From Astragalus membranaceus (taxonomy: Eukaryota; Streptophyta; Magnoliopsida; Fabales; Fabaceae), in the NCBI GenBank assembly GCA_039519185.1, contig CM076846.1, positions 114,536,566 through 114,600,565 on the forward strand: a stretch of 64,000 bases of DNA, given 5' to 3'. The translations under genes and the position numbers were made by a program. How positions within the stretch are numbered: the stretch's first letter is position 1; each line of letters starts with the position of its first letter. Below are positions 46,709 to 58,436 of this stretch, in pieces. Under the pieces are notes generated by a model. The model saw only the letters and a program-made list of their open reading frames with translations, was not told the DNA's origin and ran no database searches.

Positions 46709-49640
46709 TCTACTGAGGGGTATGGGATCTCTTTTCAATAACTCCGTCAGTATATTATATGATTCAGGTGCTACTCATTGTTTTATTTCTCAAACATGTG
46801 TTGACCAGTTGGGATTAGCCTTGTCTTCGCTATCCAAACCAATAACTATCTTAATTTCTGCCAAGGGTCGCGTCCAGACCCAGTCTTTATGTCAGAGCTG
46901 TCTTTTGGTCATAGGAGACAGAAACTTTGTTATAGACTTTATTTTTTTTACCTATGAGAGGTATGGACATCGTTTTGGGCATGAACTGTGTAACACCCCT
47001 TTTCTACCCGTTAATTTCATTGTAAAAATCAGAGTTTCAAAATTTCTTTTCATCGCAAGGAATGTTACACACACTTCAAACAAAACACCGTACTTCAATA
47101 AAACAGTTCAACGTCAATAAATGTGCAATACGTAACACGCCCCAATGGGGAAAAACTCAAACATCAGTCATCGTCACCACAACCGTAACATCAATAAAAC
47201 CAACTACGCAGCGGAAAGTATAAATAAGAGAAAAACCATCACATAACAGATAACAACCAAAATAGTCTTAAAACATCGAGTTCGTTTCCCCCCTGAGTGC
47301 TACGTATCAGAGCATGACGACCCGACTCATAATTAGTGAAGATACCTAGGTCTTCACTCGTGATCACCTGCACGTTACCGCATAGGGGTAACATTCAAAC
47401 AGAAGGGTGAGTCCAATTCAATCCATATAATAAATCACATGATAAGCAGTAAGTCAAGTCACAGCACTAGAGTAACCACATCACAAATCATCAATTACGT
47501 CATTACAACAACTCATCACGATGTCATGTGACTATATGAAATGCAACCCACTCGCGGGCATATGCATGAGGTACCTTTCATCATCGTCGCTTAGCCTTTA
47601 TGGCCTCATCGTCGCTTAGCCTTTATGGCCTCATCGTCGCTGAGTTCATGCACATGGAATACATGAGACACTATGACATGCACCACACACAAACACACAA
47701 TCACAGTCAACGTCACTTACCAATTTGCCAAATAAGAGGCACAGCACCTGTCAATTTATAATTACACACAACAACGTCGCTATATTTCATCGTCGCTTAT
47801 TATCATCGTCGCTTATTATCATCGTCGCTTATTATCATCTTCGCTTATCCACAAACGTCACCGGACAAACAATAGCCACTAAGGGCAAAACAGTCATTTA
47901 CACATCATCATCAATAATATTGGCCACTAAGGGCAAAAACGTCATTTAACTAGCCACTAAGGGCATCATCGTCATAGTCACCCATTTTGACACTAAAGCG
48001 TTAAAACTGTTGGTTATAGGCAAAAGGATTTTTAAAGAACTCGACACGGCTTTACAACGTCACCGTAATGACCATCGGGGACAGCCACTTGGGCGCCCAG
48101 AAACCACCAGAAAATAATAAGTTTTTATTTTAAAAATAAAACACACAGGTAGACAATCGAAAAAGCTTCCCAACACTTTTTGAAACGTTCAAAACGGATG
48201 CCCGAGTCGAAAAATATAGCGAAAACAGTTTTTATAAAAACATTGGGGACATCCTGAAAATGGCGCCCTTGGCGCCCAGCGCCTGGCACCTGGCGCCCAG
48301 CGCCCAGCAACACAACACACACGCAACACAGCACACACACACACACACTGGCGCACATAAGCAACACCCACCGAGACAACTCCAAAATGACACGTGCAAA
48401 AATAAAACCACTCGAGCCAAAATGTTTAAAATTGAATTTGGGCACGTAAATACAAAAGATGGCACGGTAAAATATGCCCAGAATTCGAAGTTTCACCCAA
48501 AACACCCCATATACGCACACAAGCAACACCCACCGAGACAACTCCAAAATGACACGTGCAAAAATAAAACCACTCGAGCCAAAATGTTTAAAATTGAATT
48601 TGGGCACGTAAATACAAGAGATGGCACGGTAAAATATGCCCAGAATTCGAGTTTCACCCAAAACATCCCATATGCGTACACAACACACACGCAACACACG
48701 CACACAGCACACACTGGTGCCCTTGGCGCCCAGCGCCTGGCACCTGGCGCCCAGCGCCCAGCACACGACACACGCGCAGCACAGAACACACGCACACTGG
48801 CGCCCTTGGCGCCCAGCGCCTGGCGCCCAGCACAACGCAGCAACAGAAAATTCAGCAACAATTCCAGCAACACAAAATCAAACCTATGGCGCCCTAGGCG
48901 CCCATGCCACAACCAAAAATGGATTTTCAGCCACAACTCATGAAGATCACATATATATCACTAACCAAACATGAAATTACACACAAATCAAGGACATGAA
49001 TAGATCTAGGGTAACCCTAACTTACAACCTATCATGAACATCTATTATATAGAAAGATAGAACTCCCCTTACCTCGGATTTGAAGAACGGAAGCCCTAGA
49101 GACAATCACGAACAAAACCACAGCAACAAAATCACGTCCCTTAGCTCCTTGAACTTCGCGACCTCTTCTTCTCTACCTTCTCCTCTCTCCGGCGCTCTCC
49201 CCCTCTCTATTCTCCTCTCTCAATTCGCAAATGACAACACAAAACCCTAACCCCAAATGACTTAGCCACTTCGCATATGACATGGATCATGGGCTTGGGC
49301 TTTTCACTTAAGCCCAAGTTCACTCAAGTGGCGCCTCCTTTTCCTAATACCACCAACATAAAAATTAATATAATTTTAATTAATTAAATTATATTCACTA
49401 AATTAAAATAAATTCCTAAATACTTAATTAAATAAATTAATTAAATATTTAGGGTGTTACAAACTGGATGACAACAAATCATGTAACCATCGACTGTTTC
49501 AACCGGACTGTCAGTTTTGCCTCGGAATCAGTTGAACAACCAAAGTCAAATTCTGAAGCAATTATCTCCTTCACGTCGGCAATCAATCTCTATTTCAAGG
49601 TGCGGAAGCTTATGTTATTATGTTGTCTGCATCGACTGAA
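46709..49640 (+). pseudogene. Chromovirus protease, split by solo LTR
   Basis: The aspartic protease active site LYDSGATHCFIS is intact near 46755-46795. The protein is interrupted after GHELC-type codons by the insertion at 46989 and a reading-frame slip near 46940 (poly-T). It resumes at 49467 with TTNHVTIDCFNRTVSFASES. The two halves plus duplication account for the normal protease-to-RT linker. Confidence 0.85.
46989..49461 (-). repeat. Solo LTR (2.47 kb) nested in chromovirus protease
   Basis: Termini TGTAACACCCC and AGGGTGTTACA, with perfect 5-bp duplications AACTG at 46984-46988 and 49462-49466. Inside are CATCGTCGCTTAGCCTTTAT tandem units (47580-47645) and CATCGTCGCTTATTAT units (47785-47850). 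A direct duplication of about 170 bp starts with AAGCAACACCCACCGAGACA (48358 and 48520). GGCGCCCAGCGCCTGGC-type GC-rich clusters occur at 48262-48308, 48720-48762 and 48799-48832. Orientation is judged minus from A/T-rich and leader-like base composition. Open frames here follow from low-complexity repeats. Confidence 0.88.
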
Positions 49641-51000
49641 ACTGGTTTAGATTTGTCCTCTGTACAAGTTGTAAATGAATTTCTGGATGTTCTTCCGGAT
49701 GAAGTTTCCTCTTTACCTCCGGATCGTGAGGTGGAATTCTCAATAGAGTTGGTTCCGGGCACAGGGCCAATCTATATTGCTCCATATAGAATGTCTCCTT
49801 TAGAATTAAAGGAATTAAAGTCTCATTTGGAAGAGTTGATATCGAAGAAGTTTGTCAGGCCTAGTGCTTCGCCATGGGGTGCTCCGGTATTGCTTGTCAA
49901 AAAGAAAGATGGGAGCATGCGATTGTGTATTGATTACCGCCAATTGAACAAGATAACTATCAAGAATAGGTATCCTCTACCAAGGATAGACGATTTACTC
50001 GATCAACTTTGAGGTGCTATAGTATTTTCTAAAATTGATCTAAGGTCGGGTTATCATCAGATAAAGGTGAGAGCCTTAGACATTCCGAAGACAGCTTTCC
50101 GTACTCGGTATGGACATTACGAGTTTGTAGTGATGCCTTTCGGTCTAACTAATGCTCCCGCGGTATTCATGGATTACATGAACAGAGTTTCTTCTACCCG
50201 TACCTGGATCAGTTTGTAGTGGTGTTCATCGATGATATCTTGGTGTACTCAAGGACCGTTGAGGGGCATCTTCAACATCTCCGAATTGTTCTGAATGTAC
50301 TCCGAGAGAAGAAGTTGTATGCAAAGCCCTCAAAATGTGATTTCTGGATGCCTGAAGTAAAGTTTCTGGGTCACGTGATATCTCAGTCGGGAGTTGCAGT
50401 GGATCCTAGTAAGGTAGAAGCAGTGTTGAATTGGGAACAAACAACGTCTGTGATCGAAGTAAGGAGCTTCTTAGGACTAGCTAGTTACTATCAGAGGTTT
50501 ATTGAAGGATTCTCACGGTTAGTTCTTCCACTTACTCGGTTAACTCGCAAGGATCAGCCGTTTGAATAGAGTTCCGATTGTGAGGAAAGTTTTCAAGAGT
50601 TGAAAAGTAGGTTGACATCTGCTCCGGTCCTAATTCTTCCAGATCCGTCACTGGGATTCCAAATTTACAGTGATGCCTCTGGGAAGGGTTTAGGGTATGT
50701 CTTAATGCAGCATCAACAAGTGGTTGCTTATGCCTCCAGACAGTTGAAGCCTCATAAAGAGAATTACCCAACTCATGACTTAGAGTTAGCAGCAATTGTG
50801 TATGCTCTAAAGATTTGGAGACATTACCTATACGGTTCTCGTTTCGAAGTCTTTAGTGATCACAAGAGCCTTAAGTATCTGTTTGACCAAAAGGAGCTGA
50901 ATAATAGGCAAAGAAGATGGGTTGAGTTTCAGAAGGATTATGATTTTGAGTTGAAGTATCTTCCCGGGAAGGCCAATGTTGTAGCTGATGCGTTGAGTAG
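49641..51000 (+). pseudogene. Chromovirus reverse transcriptase and RNase H
   Basis: The RT begins near SVQVVNEFLDVLPDEVSSLP and has the conserved KDGSMRLCIDYRQLNKIT, VMPFGLTNAP and FIDDILVYS motifs; the catalytic aspartates are present. It carries TGA at 50010-50012 and TAG at 50567-50569. A one-base frameshift lies near 50190, just before VVVFIDDIL. RNase H shows IYSDASGKGLGYVLMQ, LELAAIVYALKIWRHYL and SDHKSLKYLF, to the tether ending ADALSSK at about 51003. The two stops are at positions where the family has non-stop codons differing by one transition or transversion. Confidence 0.9.
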
Positions 51001-52540
51001 CAAATTTATTCACACGTCAGAATTAATGATGCATGAGATGAAGCTGTTAGAGTCTTTAAGGGATTTAAAACTGAATGTGAAGCAAAGAAGGAACCGGTTA
51101 GTATTAAGTCATATCCAGATTTCGAGTTTATTGAGAAATCTGATTCGCTCAGCTCAAGAAATTGATGTTGAGTTGCAAGTTCAAAGGAGGTTACCAAATT
51201 TTACCGAAGATAGCGATGAAATTATTTGTTTCAACGGTAGGATTTGTGTGCCAAGGGATGATGACATTAAAAGGAAAGTGTTAGAGGAAGCACATCGGAG
51301 TCAATATTCCGTACATCCTGGGTCTACTAAGATGTATCGGGATTTGAAACAGATGTACTGGTGGCCAGGGATGAAAGTAGAGATTGCAGAATTTGTGTCT
51401 CGATGCCTGACTTGTCAGAGGGTTAAGGCAGAGCACCTGAAGTCTGCTGGTCAGTTGTAGCCGTTGAATGTACCAGTATGGGAATGGGAAGATATTTCTA
51501 TGGACTTTGTCATGGGATTACCAAGGTCCCAAGCCGGTAACAATTCCATCTGGGTAGTTGTGGATCGTCTAACCAAATCAGCTCATTTTATTCCTGTTCG
51601 TTTGAATAGTAAGGTTTCCCAGTTAGCAGAGGAATATCTGAAGAGTATAGTAAGGTTGCATGGAGTTCCTACAAGTATTGTGTCAGATCGCGATCCAAAG
51701 TTCACTTCTCGATTTTGGAAAGCTTTAAACCAAGCTTTGGGAACAAAAGTGTTGGTTAGTACTGCTTATCATCCACAGACAGATGGTTAGACGGAGAGGA
51801 CTATTCAGACTTTAGAAGATATGCTTCGGGCTTGTGTGCTGGATAACGGAAGAAAATGGGAGGATCATCTTCCATTGGCGGAGTTTGCTTATAACAACAG
51901 CTATCATTCGAGTATTGGAATGGCTCCATTTGAAGCCCTGTATGGGAGGAAGTGCAGAACGCCACTGTGTTGGTGGGATGTCGGTGAAGATTGGTTGTTA
52001 GGGCCCGATTTGGTCCTTGAGACAACCGAAAAGATTCGACGAATCAAAGAAAGAATGAAGGCTGGCCAGTGTAGGCAGAAAAGTTATGCGGACAAGAGAA
52101 GAAGGCCCCTAGAGTTTGAGTTTGGTGATCATGTGTTTTTGAGAGTTTCTCCAACAATTGGTACCGGTAGAGCATTGCGGGCGAAGAAACTCAATCCTCG
52201 GTATATTGGACCTTTCCAAATTATCGAGCGAATTGGGCTAGTAGCTTACCGTATTGCCTTACCTCCAGCTTTGCCCAATCTTCATGATGTATTCCATGTG
52301 TCTCAGCTAAGGAAATACACTTCCGATCCGAGTCAGCCGTTGAGTTTCGAGACGATTGACCTTAGGCCGGATTTGTCTTTTCAACCTCATCCTAGTTACA
52401 TCATGGAACATGGCAAGAAGATGCTTCGGACGAGGACAATTCCCATTGTCAAAGTGGTTTGGGATGGATTTTCGATCGAAGAAGCTACATGGGAATTGGA
52501 GGACAACATGGGGGCTAGATATCCGTATCTATTTTCATGA
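51001..52540 (+). pseudogene. Chromovirus integrase and chromodomain-like tail
   Basis: The HHCC zinc-binding region is visible (EEAHRSQYSVHPGSTKMY, CLTCQRVK). The DDE core includes MDFVMGLPRSQ, IVSDRDPKFTSRFW and YHPQTDG then TERTIQTLEDML. TAG stops at 51458-51460 and 51788-51790 interrupt it. The GPY/F region (LNPRYIGPFQIIERIG, LHDVFHVSQLRKY) is intact. The C-terminal YIMEHGKKMLRTRTIPIVKV and WDGFSIEEATWELEDNM form a chromodomain-like module that in this lineage targets heterochromatin. Ends TGA 52538-52540. Confidence 0.9.
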
Positions 52541-52589
52541 GGTATGTTTTGTTCAATTTTGAGGACAAAATTTTAAAAGTTGGGGTGAT

Positions 52590-54898
52590 TGTAACATCCC
52601 TAATTTCGGTTAATTTTGTTTTATGAATTAACTAGCGAATTGTTATTCGATAAAATAATAATTCAAGTCAAGGACATGTTAAAAGCGTGAAAGCAACATT
52701 TAGTTGCTAATAGTATGAATTATGTGATTGTTTTGAGGTAGAAATAGAATTATGTGAGGATTAGGGGACCAATGGAGTTTTGGTGATTTCCAAATCTTTC
52801 GAATCCCTAACCCAAATTACACGACACAAACATATTCCTTAACTCCATAAGACCACAACCACAATTTGATTAGAAGTTAATTATGAGTTAGTGGTTAATT
52901 AGAAGTAAACTAAGGTGAGGAGTTAAGTGGAGGGCATTTTGGTCATTTTCCATCCACTTAAAGCCTTACCCAGCTGAAAACCCAACTAGTACCCTCATTT
53001 CATCAAAACTCAAACTAGAGTAGTGAGAGAAGAGAGAGAGAGGGCGAGAGGCGAGGAAGAAGAAGAAGCTCAAAGCTCCACCATCATCCATTGCATGTAA
53101 GCTTTTTCTACTTCCTCCTTCACCATTTTACATTTCCTTTCCAATGATACCATTTATACAAGCTGAATCTTTCTCCTCCTCATCTTGCCATTTTTTATCC
53201 TTGAAGCTCAAAGTTGAGTTTTCTCCTCCTTGAAGCATTGCATGTATCATAGGAGCCTTGGGAGTGATTTTTAGCAACTTGGTGAAGCTACATTGTGACT
53301 AGGAACACCTTGGGGAAGAAATTCAGTAGCCAAGGAGCTTAGGTTTAGAATAGGAGCTGTTGAGTTTCAAAATTAGAAGTGTGGAAAGTTCAGTTTCGAA
53401 GTCTAGACCCGTTCGGTGTGAGTTCGCGATTACATGGATTGTTCGAGAGGTTTTGATTCGGTCGTTTTGCGTGAGGACGTGATTTCTCGCGAGTTCGTCA
53501 AAACGGTGAGTTCTACTCACGCTTAGGATCATTTTTGTATTTCTGAAATGATTGTTATGTGACCGTTTTGTGGCTGTTCCATGGTTTCGAAAATTTTAAG
53601 AGTCAAAAACCGTTTTCGGGAAAATTACGTTTTACGGTTTGTTTATCAAAATATATGTCAATATGTGAATGGTTGATTGCTATTGTTTGTACTGGATTGA
53701 CCGGAATATTGTCTGTGTTTATGTTGGATTTTGATCGGAATACGGTATGGCACACGGATCGTGCGCCAGCTTCGCAAATGGTTTTAAAAATAATGTTCAG
53801 TGCGCACGGGTCGTGCGCCCAGGGAACACGGACCGTGCGTGAGCTTCTGTTACCGGACACCGAATTCTTGTTTCGTGACTCCGTTTGATTCCAAACCTCT
53901 TCTAATCTCCTTTCCAACCCTTTGTGATGATTTTTCACTTTTAAGACATTGTTTTTGACATGTTCAAAGATGGTTTTGAAAATTTCCCTCAAACCTATAA
54001 ATGTTTCAAAAACCGAAAGGTAGTACACGTGAGTGGACATGGGTTATGTTTAAAGTTATGGAACTATATGTTCGATCGAGTTTAGGTTTATGTATTAACA
54101 TGAATGGCATGTAATAAAAATGGATGAATAAACATTTTCATCAAAGACTGTTGAGGTTTAAATTTATAAATTATATTGAATACAGGAGACGGCCCAAAGC
54201 GGGTGGATATATAAATTATATCAAAAGGATGGGTGACGACCTAGTAGATTAGTATACTAGGGGAGGGGAAGTCATGGGCCCCAAAACCTAGGCCTCAGAA
54301 GGTTTGAAGCTAGTGTAAACTAGTGGAGAGGTTCGACGGTAAATGCGTGGTCATTACCGGAGATGTACTATGGCATGAAAGGAAAGGATATATGCACGTA
54401 GGACCTATATTGACTACGATTAAAGGAAAAGGAATAAATGGATCGAGAGTTATTGTGAGGGGTTACAGTAGGACTCACTGAGATAATGTTTATCTCACCC
54501 TTTATATGTTGTTGTTTTACAGAGAAACAGGGAAAGAAGAAAGCGACGGAGCACGAGTAGGTGACGTGCTTGAGGAGAAATTAGAAGACTTGGTTCTTTT
54601 ATCTTTGATATTGAGTTCCCTTGTTGTCTTTGTAACTCGATTGTATGACTTGAATTTGTTTTAAGTTATGTAATCGTTTCCGCTTTTCTTGTGATGGTAT
54701 TGAACACTAAGTTGTGAGGATACTGAAAGACATGGAACCTATATGGTTTTTAATTAAGTTATGAATGTTAAGAGTGTTGATGTTAATCATCGAGAAAATT
54801 TTTAGGTGTGTTCAATATCTAAACAGAAAATATCACCCTGATGTATGCCATTCATGCATCTTAGCATTTCTATTCGATAGAAATATTAGGGTGTTACA
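52590..54898 (+). repeat. Chromovirus 3' LTR
   Basis: TGTAACATCCCTAATTTCGG to AGGGTGTTACA, 2309 bp. It includes a GAGAGA-rich leader-like part (about 53025-53045) and GCACACGGATCGTGCGCC-like inverted words (53750-53840). The first 570 bp match the truncated 5' LTR and nearly all of it matches the solo LTR at 40192-42135. Confidence 0.9.
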
Positions 54899-55318
54899 TT
54901 TTCTGTCCGTCGGTACGTTTCCGGCGGAATTGTTGGGATATTCACGCGAAAAACAAATTTTTTTTCAAAAAAAAAAGCAAAACCGCTGGTAACATACAGT
55001 TCCGGCGGATCCTAAAACCGGCACAAAAACCGGGGGGAATTTTAAAAAACAAAATCCGCCGGTAATGTCCGCTTGTGGCGGAACTAAAACCACTGGTAAA
55101 GGCACATGGGAAAACGGGTTCGAGATCCGCTTGTGGCGGATTTTGATTTCAAAATATGAAATCTGTCCGTTGGGGGTACCAAGGAAAAATCCGCCGGTAA
55201 CGATGCCAAATCTGCTGGTTCGGAGTAGTTCTGGCGGAATGGATCCGCCGGTAACGCGCCTTAGGAAACCACACCAAAAATCTACCGGTAAGGACCGGTT
55301 CTGGCGGAATTGATTTTC

Positions 55319-56170
55319 GAAATTCAAAATGTAACCGTTGTATTGTTCTCTTCTCTCACCCAAACTCTATAAATTCCGAATCTCTTCTCTTCTCAAACCT
55401 CTATCTGAATCCTTCCTATCCCTGTTTTTCTCATTTTCTCAAATCTCTTCTCTTCTCTCTACGAAAATCATTTATCCGAAATCTCTTCTCTTCCTATCCT
55501 CATTCTGGCGTATTCGATTTGAAGATATGTTTCTAATTAATATTTGATAGTTTTAATTAATATTTTGTTTTAAAATATGAGTTAGTTAATATTTTTGATA
55601 TTATTTGTTTATCATTTGCTGGAGTTTGGTTGAAAGTTTTATTCGAAAGAGTCCAAAATTAGCATCAAACCAGACACTTATCTTCACTACCGGTTAGTTA
55701 TCAAGTTATTTGTTATTAAACGTGTTAATGTAGCATATTGATAACATTTGTTAAATAAAAAATTATAGTTTGGTAATAACATAGAAAATTATAGTTATTA
55801 TTTAGTAAAAAACATTATTTGATGTTATTAGTTGAAACTACTATATTTGAAATTTAATTTGGTGTATAATAATTAGATTGTAATTACTGTTTGTTGTTTA
55901 TATTTTAGTTGGTGTTAGATTGTAACTACCGGCGGTTAGTTATCGAGTTATTTATTATTAGTAATTACTGTAATTAGATTGTAACTTGATGTTATTAGTT
56001 GAATGACAAATGAACTGAGTTAGCATATCTCACATGACTTCAATTTATACAAATGTTGGTGTGATCACAATCATTTTCAAATTGTCGTCGAGAACTATAT
56101 TTACTTCACCCTTGGAGGACATGCATGATTACTTACCAAAGACAATACACGCATATTATTATATTCTTAA
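55319..56170. other. AT-rich sequence without recognised gene
   Basis: Begins with a C/T-rich leader-like part (TCTTCTCTTCTCAAACC). From 55700 to 56000 it has repeated AATTAGATTGTAA and GGCGGTTAGTTATCGAG words. Probably the interior of CACTA element 3 or flanking DNA. Confidence 0.4.
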
Positions 56171-56360
56171 GGGTTAAATATGTTTTTGGTCCTTATAAAA
56201 TTAAAATTTTTTGTTTAAGTCTTTCAAAAAAAATTCACTTACTTTTGGTCCTCAAGTTTTTCTTTTTCGTCAATTTTGATCCCTCTGACTTTTAATAGCT
56301 CTTCGTTACATTTACTAGTGCTTAGAAGCTCTAAAAAACGTTATTAAAATTCATGAAGCG
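56171..56360 (+). repeat. Legume-type repeat end (GGGTTAAATATGTTTTTGGTCC)
   Basis: Starts GGGTTAAATATGTTTTTGG and continues TTTTGGTCCTCAAGTTTTT, a terminal sequence type I associate with abundant non-autonomous elements in legume genomes. It is cut by the Ogre-type LTR at 56361; its other end is not in the window. Confidence 0.45.
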
Positions 56361-57394
56361 TATTGCGCCCGAAAAAGTCCTTGGGAGAGAACTGTTCTCG
56401 TTTACAACTTTCTTTAAAACAACGGAGTCGCCACCAATATTTATTTAGGAAAATATTAGGAAAACCTTTTTTGGAAAGCGATTGGCCTTTGAAAACTGAA
56501 GATTTGGGTTCGGGGGTCGGTTATGCGTGGGGAAGGTACGAGCACCCCACACATCCTCTCTACTGAGAGGGAACCTTTAATTAAAAGTGTGGTTTTAGTG
56601 TGTTGGTTTGAAAATACTTTAATCTTGCCTCCCTACTTCTTATTAAAAAAATGCGTTGAAAGAGACTTGGTGAGAATCTTATTTATGGGAAAGAAAGGAG
56701 AAACACTACAAGAATGTCTTAATTTACCTACCACATATTTCCGAGGGATTTTTTTTGGTCGCTAATATCTTCGTTTCCGACGGATAGTTCCCTCGCTACG
56801 TGTTTAGTGCATTTCCCGCTTATATTTCCGAGGGAATTTAAATCCCTCGGAAATTTCCGAGGGAAATTTCCCTCGGAAATGAACCTTTATCCGTCGGAAA
56901 CTGTTTTTCCCTAAAACTAAAACCCGTGCATCAGTTACGCATTGCTTCCTCTATTCACAACCCTCACCCTCTCACTCTCTCTCAGTTACGCTACCACCGT
57001 CCTCCTCCCTCCGCTCTTTCTCTCCCACTTCACGGATCTCCTTCTTCACTTCCACCACCGGAGACTTCCGCACCACCACACGGTTCTCCTCTTCTTCACA
57101 ACCCTCTCACTCTCTCTCAGTTTGGCTACCAACACCACACCCTCACGCCGCCGCCTTCCAGCGCGATCTCCACCTCCCTCTCAAGCTCCCTTCTTTGCGA
57201 GCACCACCTCCAGAACTCTCAAGCTCTCAAACTCTCAAGGTCAGAAATCAATTTTTTTTTGAAAACCCTAAATCCCTAATTCTTACTCTCTTGAAATTGA
57301 ATCTGTTGATTGTTGAGCGTGAATGTTAATGATTGCCAATTATTTGTCTATACACTCTTAGTAAAGCATCCTTTTTTTATGGTTGTGATTGAGG

Positions 57395-57560
57395 CACTCG
57401 GCTCACTCAAGTATAAAGCAAATGGAACCATTGGATGGTAAAGGCCAAATTAGTTGCTAAAGAGTTCAATCAAATTCAAGGTATGGTATTGATTTCTTTG
57501 AGACATATTCTTCTGTTTCTGAATTGATTCTTGCTATTGCATCTTCACTTGCTGATTTTG
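57395..57560 (+). pseudogene. Ty1/copia RT scrap
   Basis: Frames around 57400-57550 encode AKLVAKEFNQIQG and then, in another frame, YGIDFFETYSSVSELILAIA. This resembles the start of the copia reverse transcriptase (KARLVAKG...YxxxFxETFSPV). Stops and a frameshift are present. It overlaps the unidentified minus-strand open frame at 57466-57789. Confidence 0.4.
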
Positions 57561-58016
57561 GATTATGAGGAAGAGCTTTTATTACTCTTGATTGGTTTTC
57601 GACTTGTGCGTTTCCATCTTCTGATGATGACCTAAATGTTGGTGCCACTGGAAACAAAGGAAGTACATCACCTTTCATTCTTTTAGATGGAGGAATATCT
57701 GTACTTATTTGTAGTTCTTTATCTTCCAATGTTGTGTTATAACTTGGAATATTTCTTGTTGACATTACTTGGCTGATTTGACTTGACATGTTAGATGGAC
57801 TTTGGTAAAATATTGCAGAATTAACTTCTCCAAATGAGTGATGATTTTCAGGAATTTGCTCAACAGCTGAAGCTGAATAGATCTATTATGCAAATATGAT
57901 GATGCAACAAATGGTGGTGGTAATAACTGAGGTAAAGATGAACCAGAAAGTATACTAAACTTTTGAGGAATAGCTGCAGCATCTAAAACTTCCTTGTTTC
58001 CTGGATTGAAGTTCAT
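57560..58016 (-). pseudogene. Unidentified captured exon, serine/proline-rich
   Basis: The minus strand reads MNFNPGNKEVLDAAAIPQKF, SGSSLPQLLPPPFVASSYLH, then after a frameshift near 57880 EQIPENHHSFGEVNSAIFYQ and MSSQISQVMSTRNIPSYNTT. It looks like a disordered region of a regulatory protein. The family was not recognised. It lies on the opposite strand to the HD-ZIP III and INO80 pieces. Confidence 0.35.
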
Positions 58017-58142
58017 TGTATTACAAGAACCATATAGTTGTGTCAGGTATTTCAGGTTTGATTGGCTAAATTATTAATTCTGTTGAAGTTGTAATGGTCT
58101 TCTCATGCGTGGGTTGTAATCCTTTCATGTTTGCACTTTTTA

Positions 58143-58325
58143 GGACTGAGGAGCGTGCTGCTGGGTGGTATCGTTTGACCAGGGAGATTCTCAAGTTACC
58201 AGATGCATCATCGAAGGAAAGTTCAAAAGATAAATCAAAGAAGACAAAATGGCCACATCCTCTTATAAAACTCGTAATGAGAAGGTGTGGAAGTCCAAGA
58301 CTTCCTTCTGCACTGATCAATCAAG
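58143..58325 (+). pseudogene. Unidentified captured exon, basic
   Basis: Encodes RTEERAAGWYRLTREILKLP, a lysine-rich KESSKDKSKKTKWPHPL and VMRRCGSPRLPSALINQ, ending at a GT donor. Good coding appearance; family not recognised. It precedes the HD-ZIP III fragment on the same strand. Confidence 0.35.
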
Positions 58326-58436
58326 GTATTAATCCACTATCTGTTTTTTGAACATAAAGTCAAGTAAACAATTTAATTGAAATGATAAATTTGTCAATGT
58401 TTGTGAAAATTGATCTTTTGGTGCATCTATATATAG

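Larger units (their letters stand above)
45596..54898 (+). mobile_element. Ty3/gypsy chromovirus (Tekay/Del-like), inactivated
   Basis: The 5' LTR is reduced to about 570 bp (45596-46166, first base C instead of T) and joins directly to gag. The 3' LTR (52590-54898) is complete, TGTAACATCC to GGTGTTACA. Flanking 5-mers TTTTG and TTTTC match at four positions. A polypurine-type stretch precedes the 3' LTR. Gene order gag, protease, RT, RNase H, integrase, chromodomain is preserved. It is inactive through LTR loss, a nested solo LTR in the protease region, frameshifts and four in-frame stops. Confidence 0.92.
45509..55318. mobile_element. CACTA element 3 (left end and subterminal arrays), host of chromovirus
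   Basis: CACTACTAGATATACGCGCC at 45509 opens a block of GGCGGAA / CCGCCGGTAA-type subterminal repeats (45520-45595). These resume immediately after the chromovirus (54899-55318) with many more copies. The retrotransposon therefore landed within the left subterminal array. The matching right terminus was not found before 56171, so the element is probably truncated. No CACTA transposase is visible. Confidence 0.7.

Noticed and set aside
48125..48974. Overlapping open frames of up to 236 codons
   Set aside because: They lie inside a solo LTR, follow its internal duplication and CA/GC-rich low complexity, and contain no domain.
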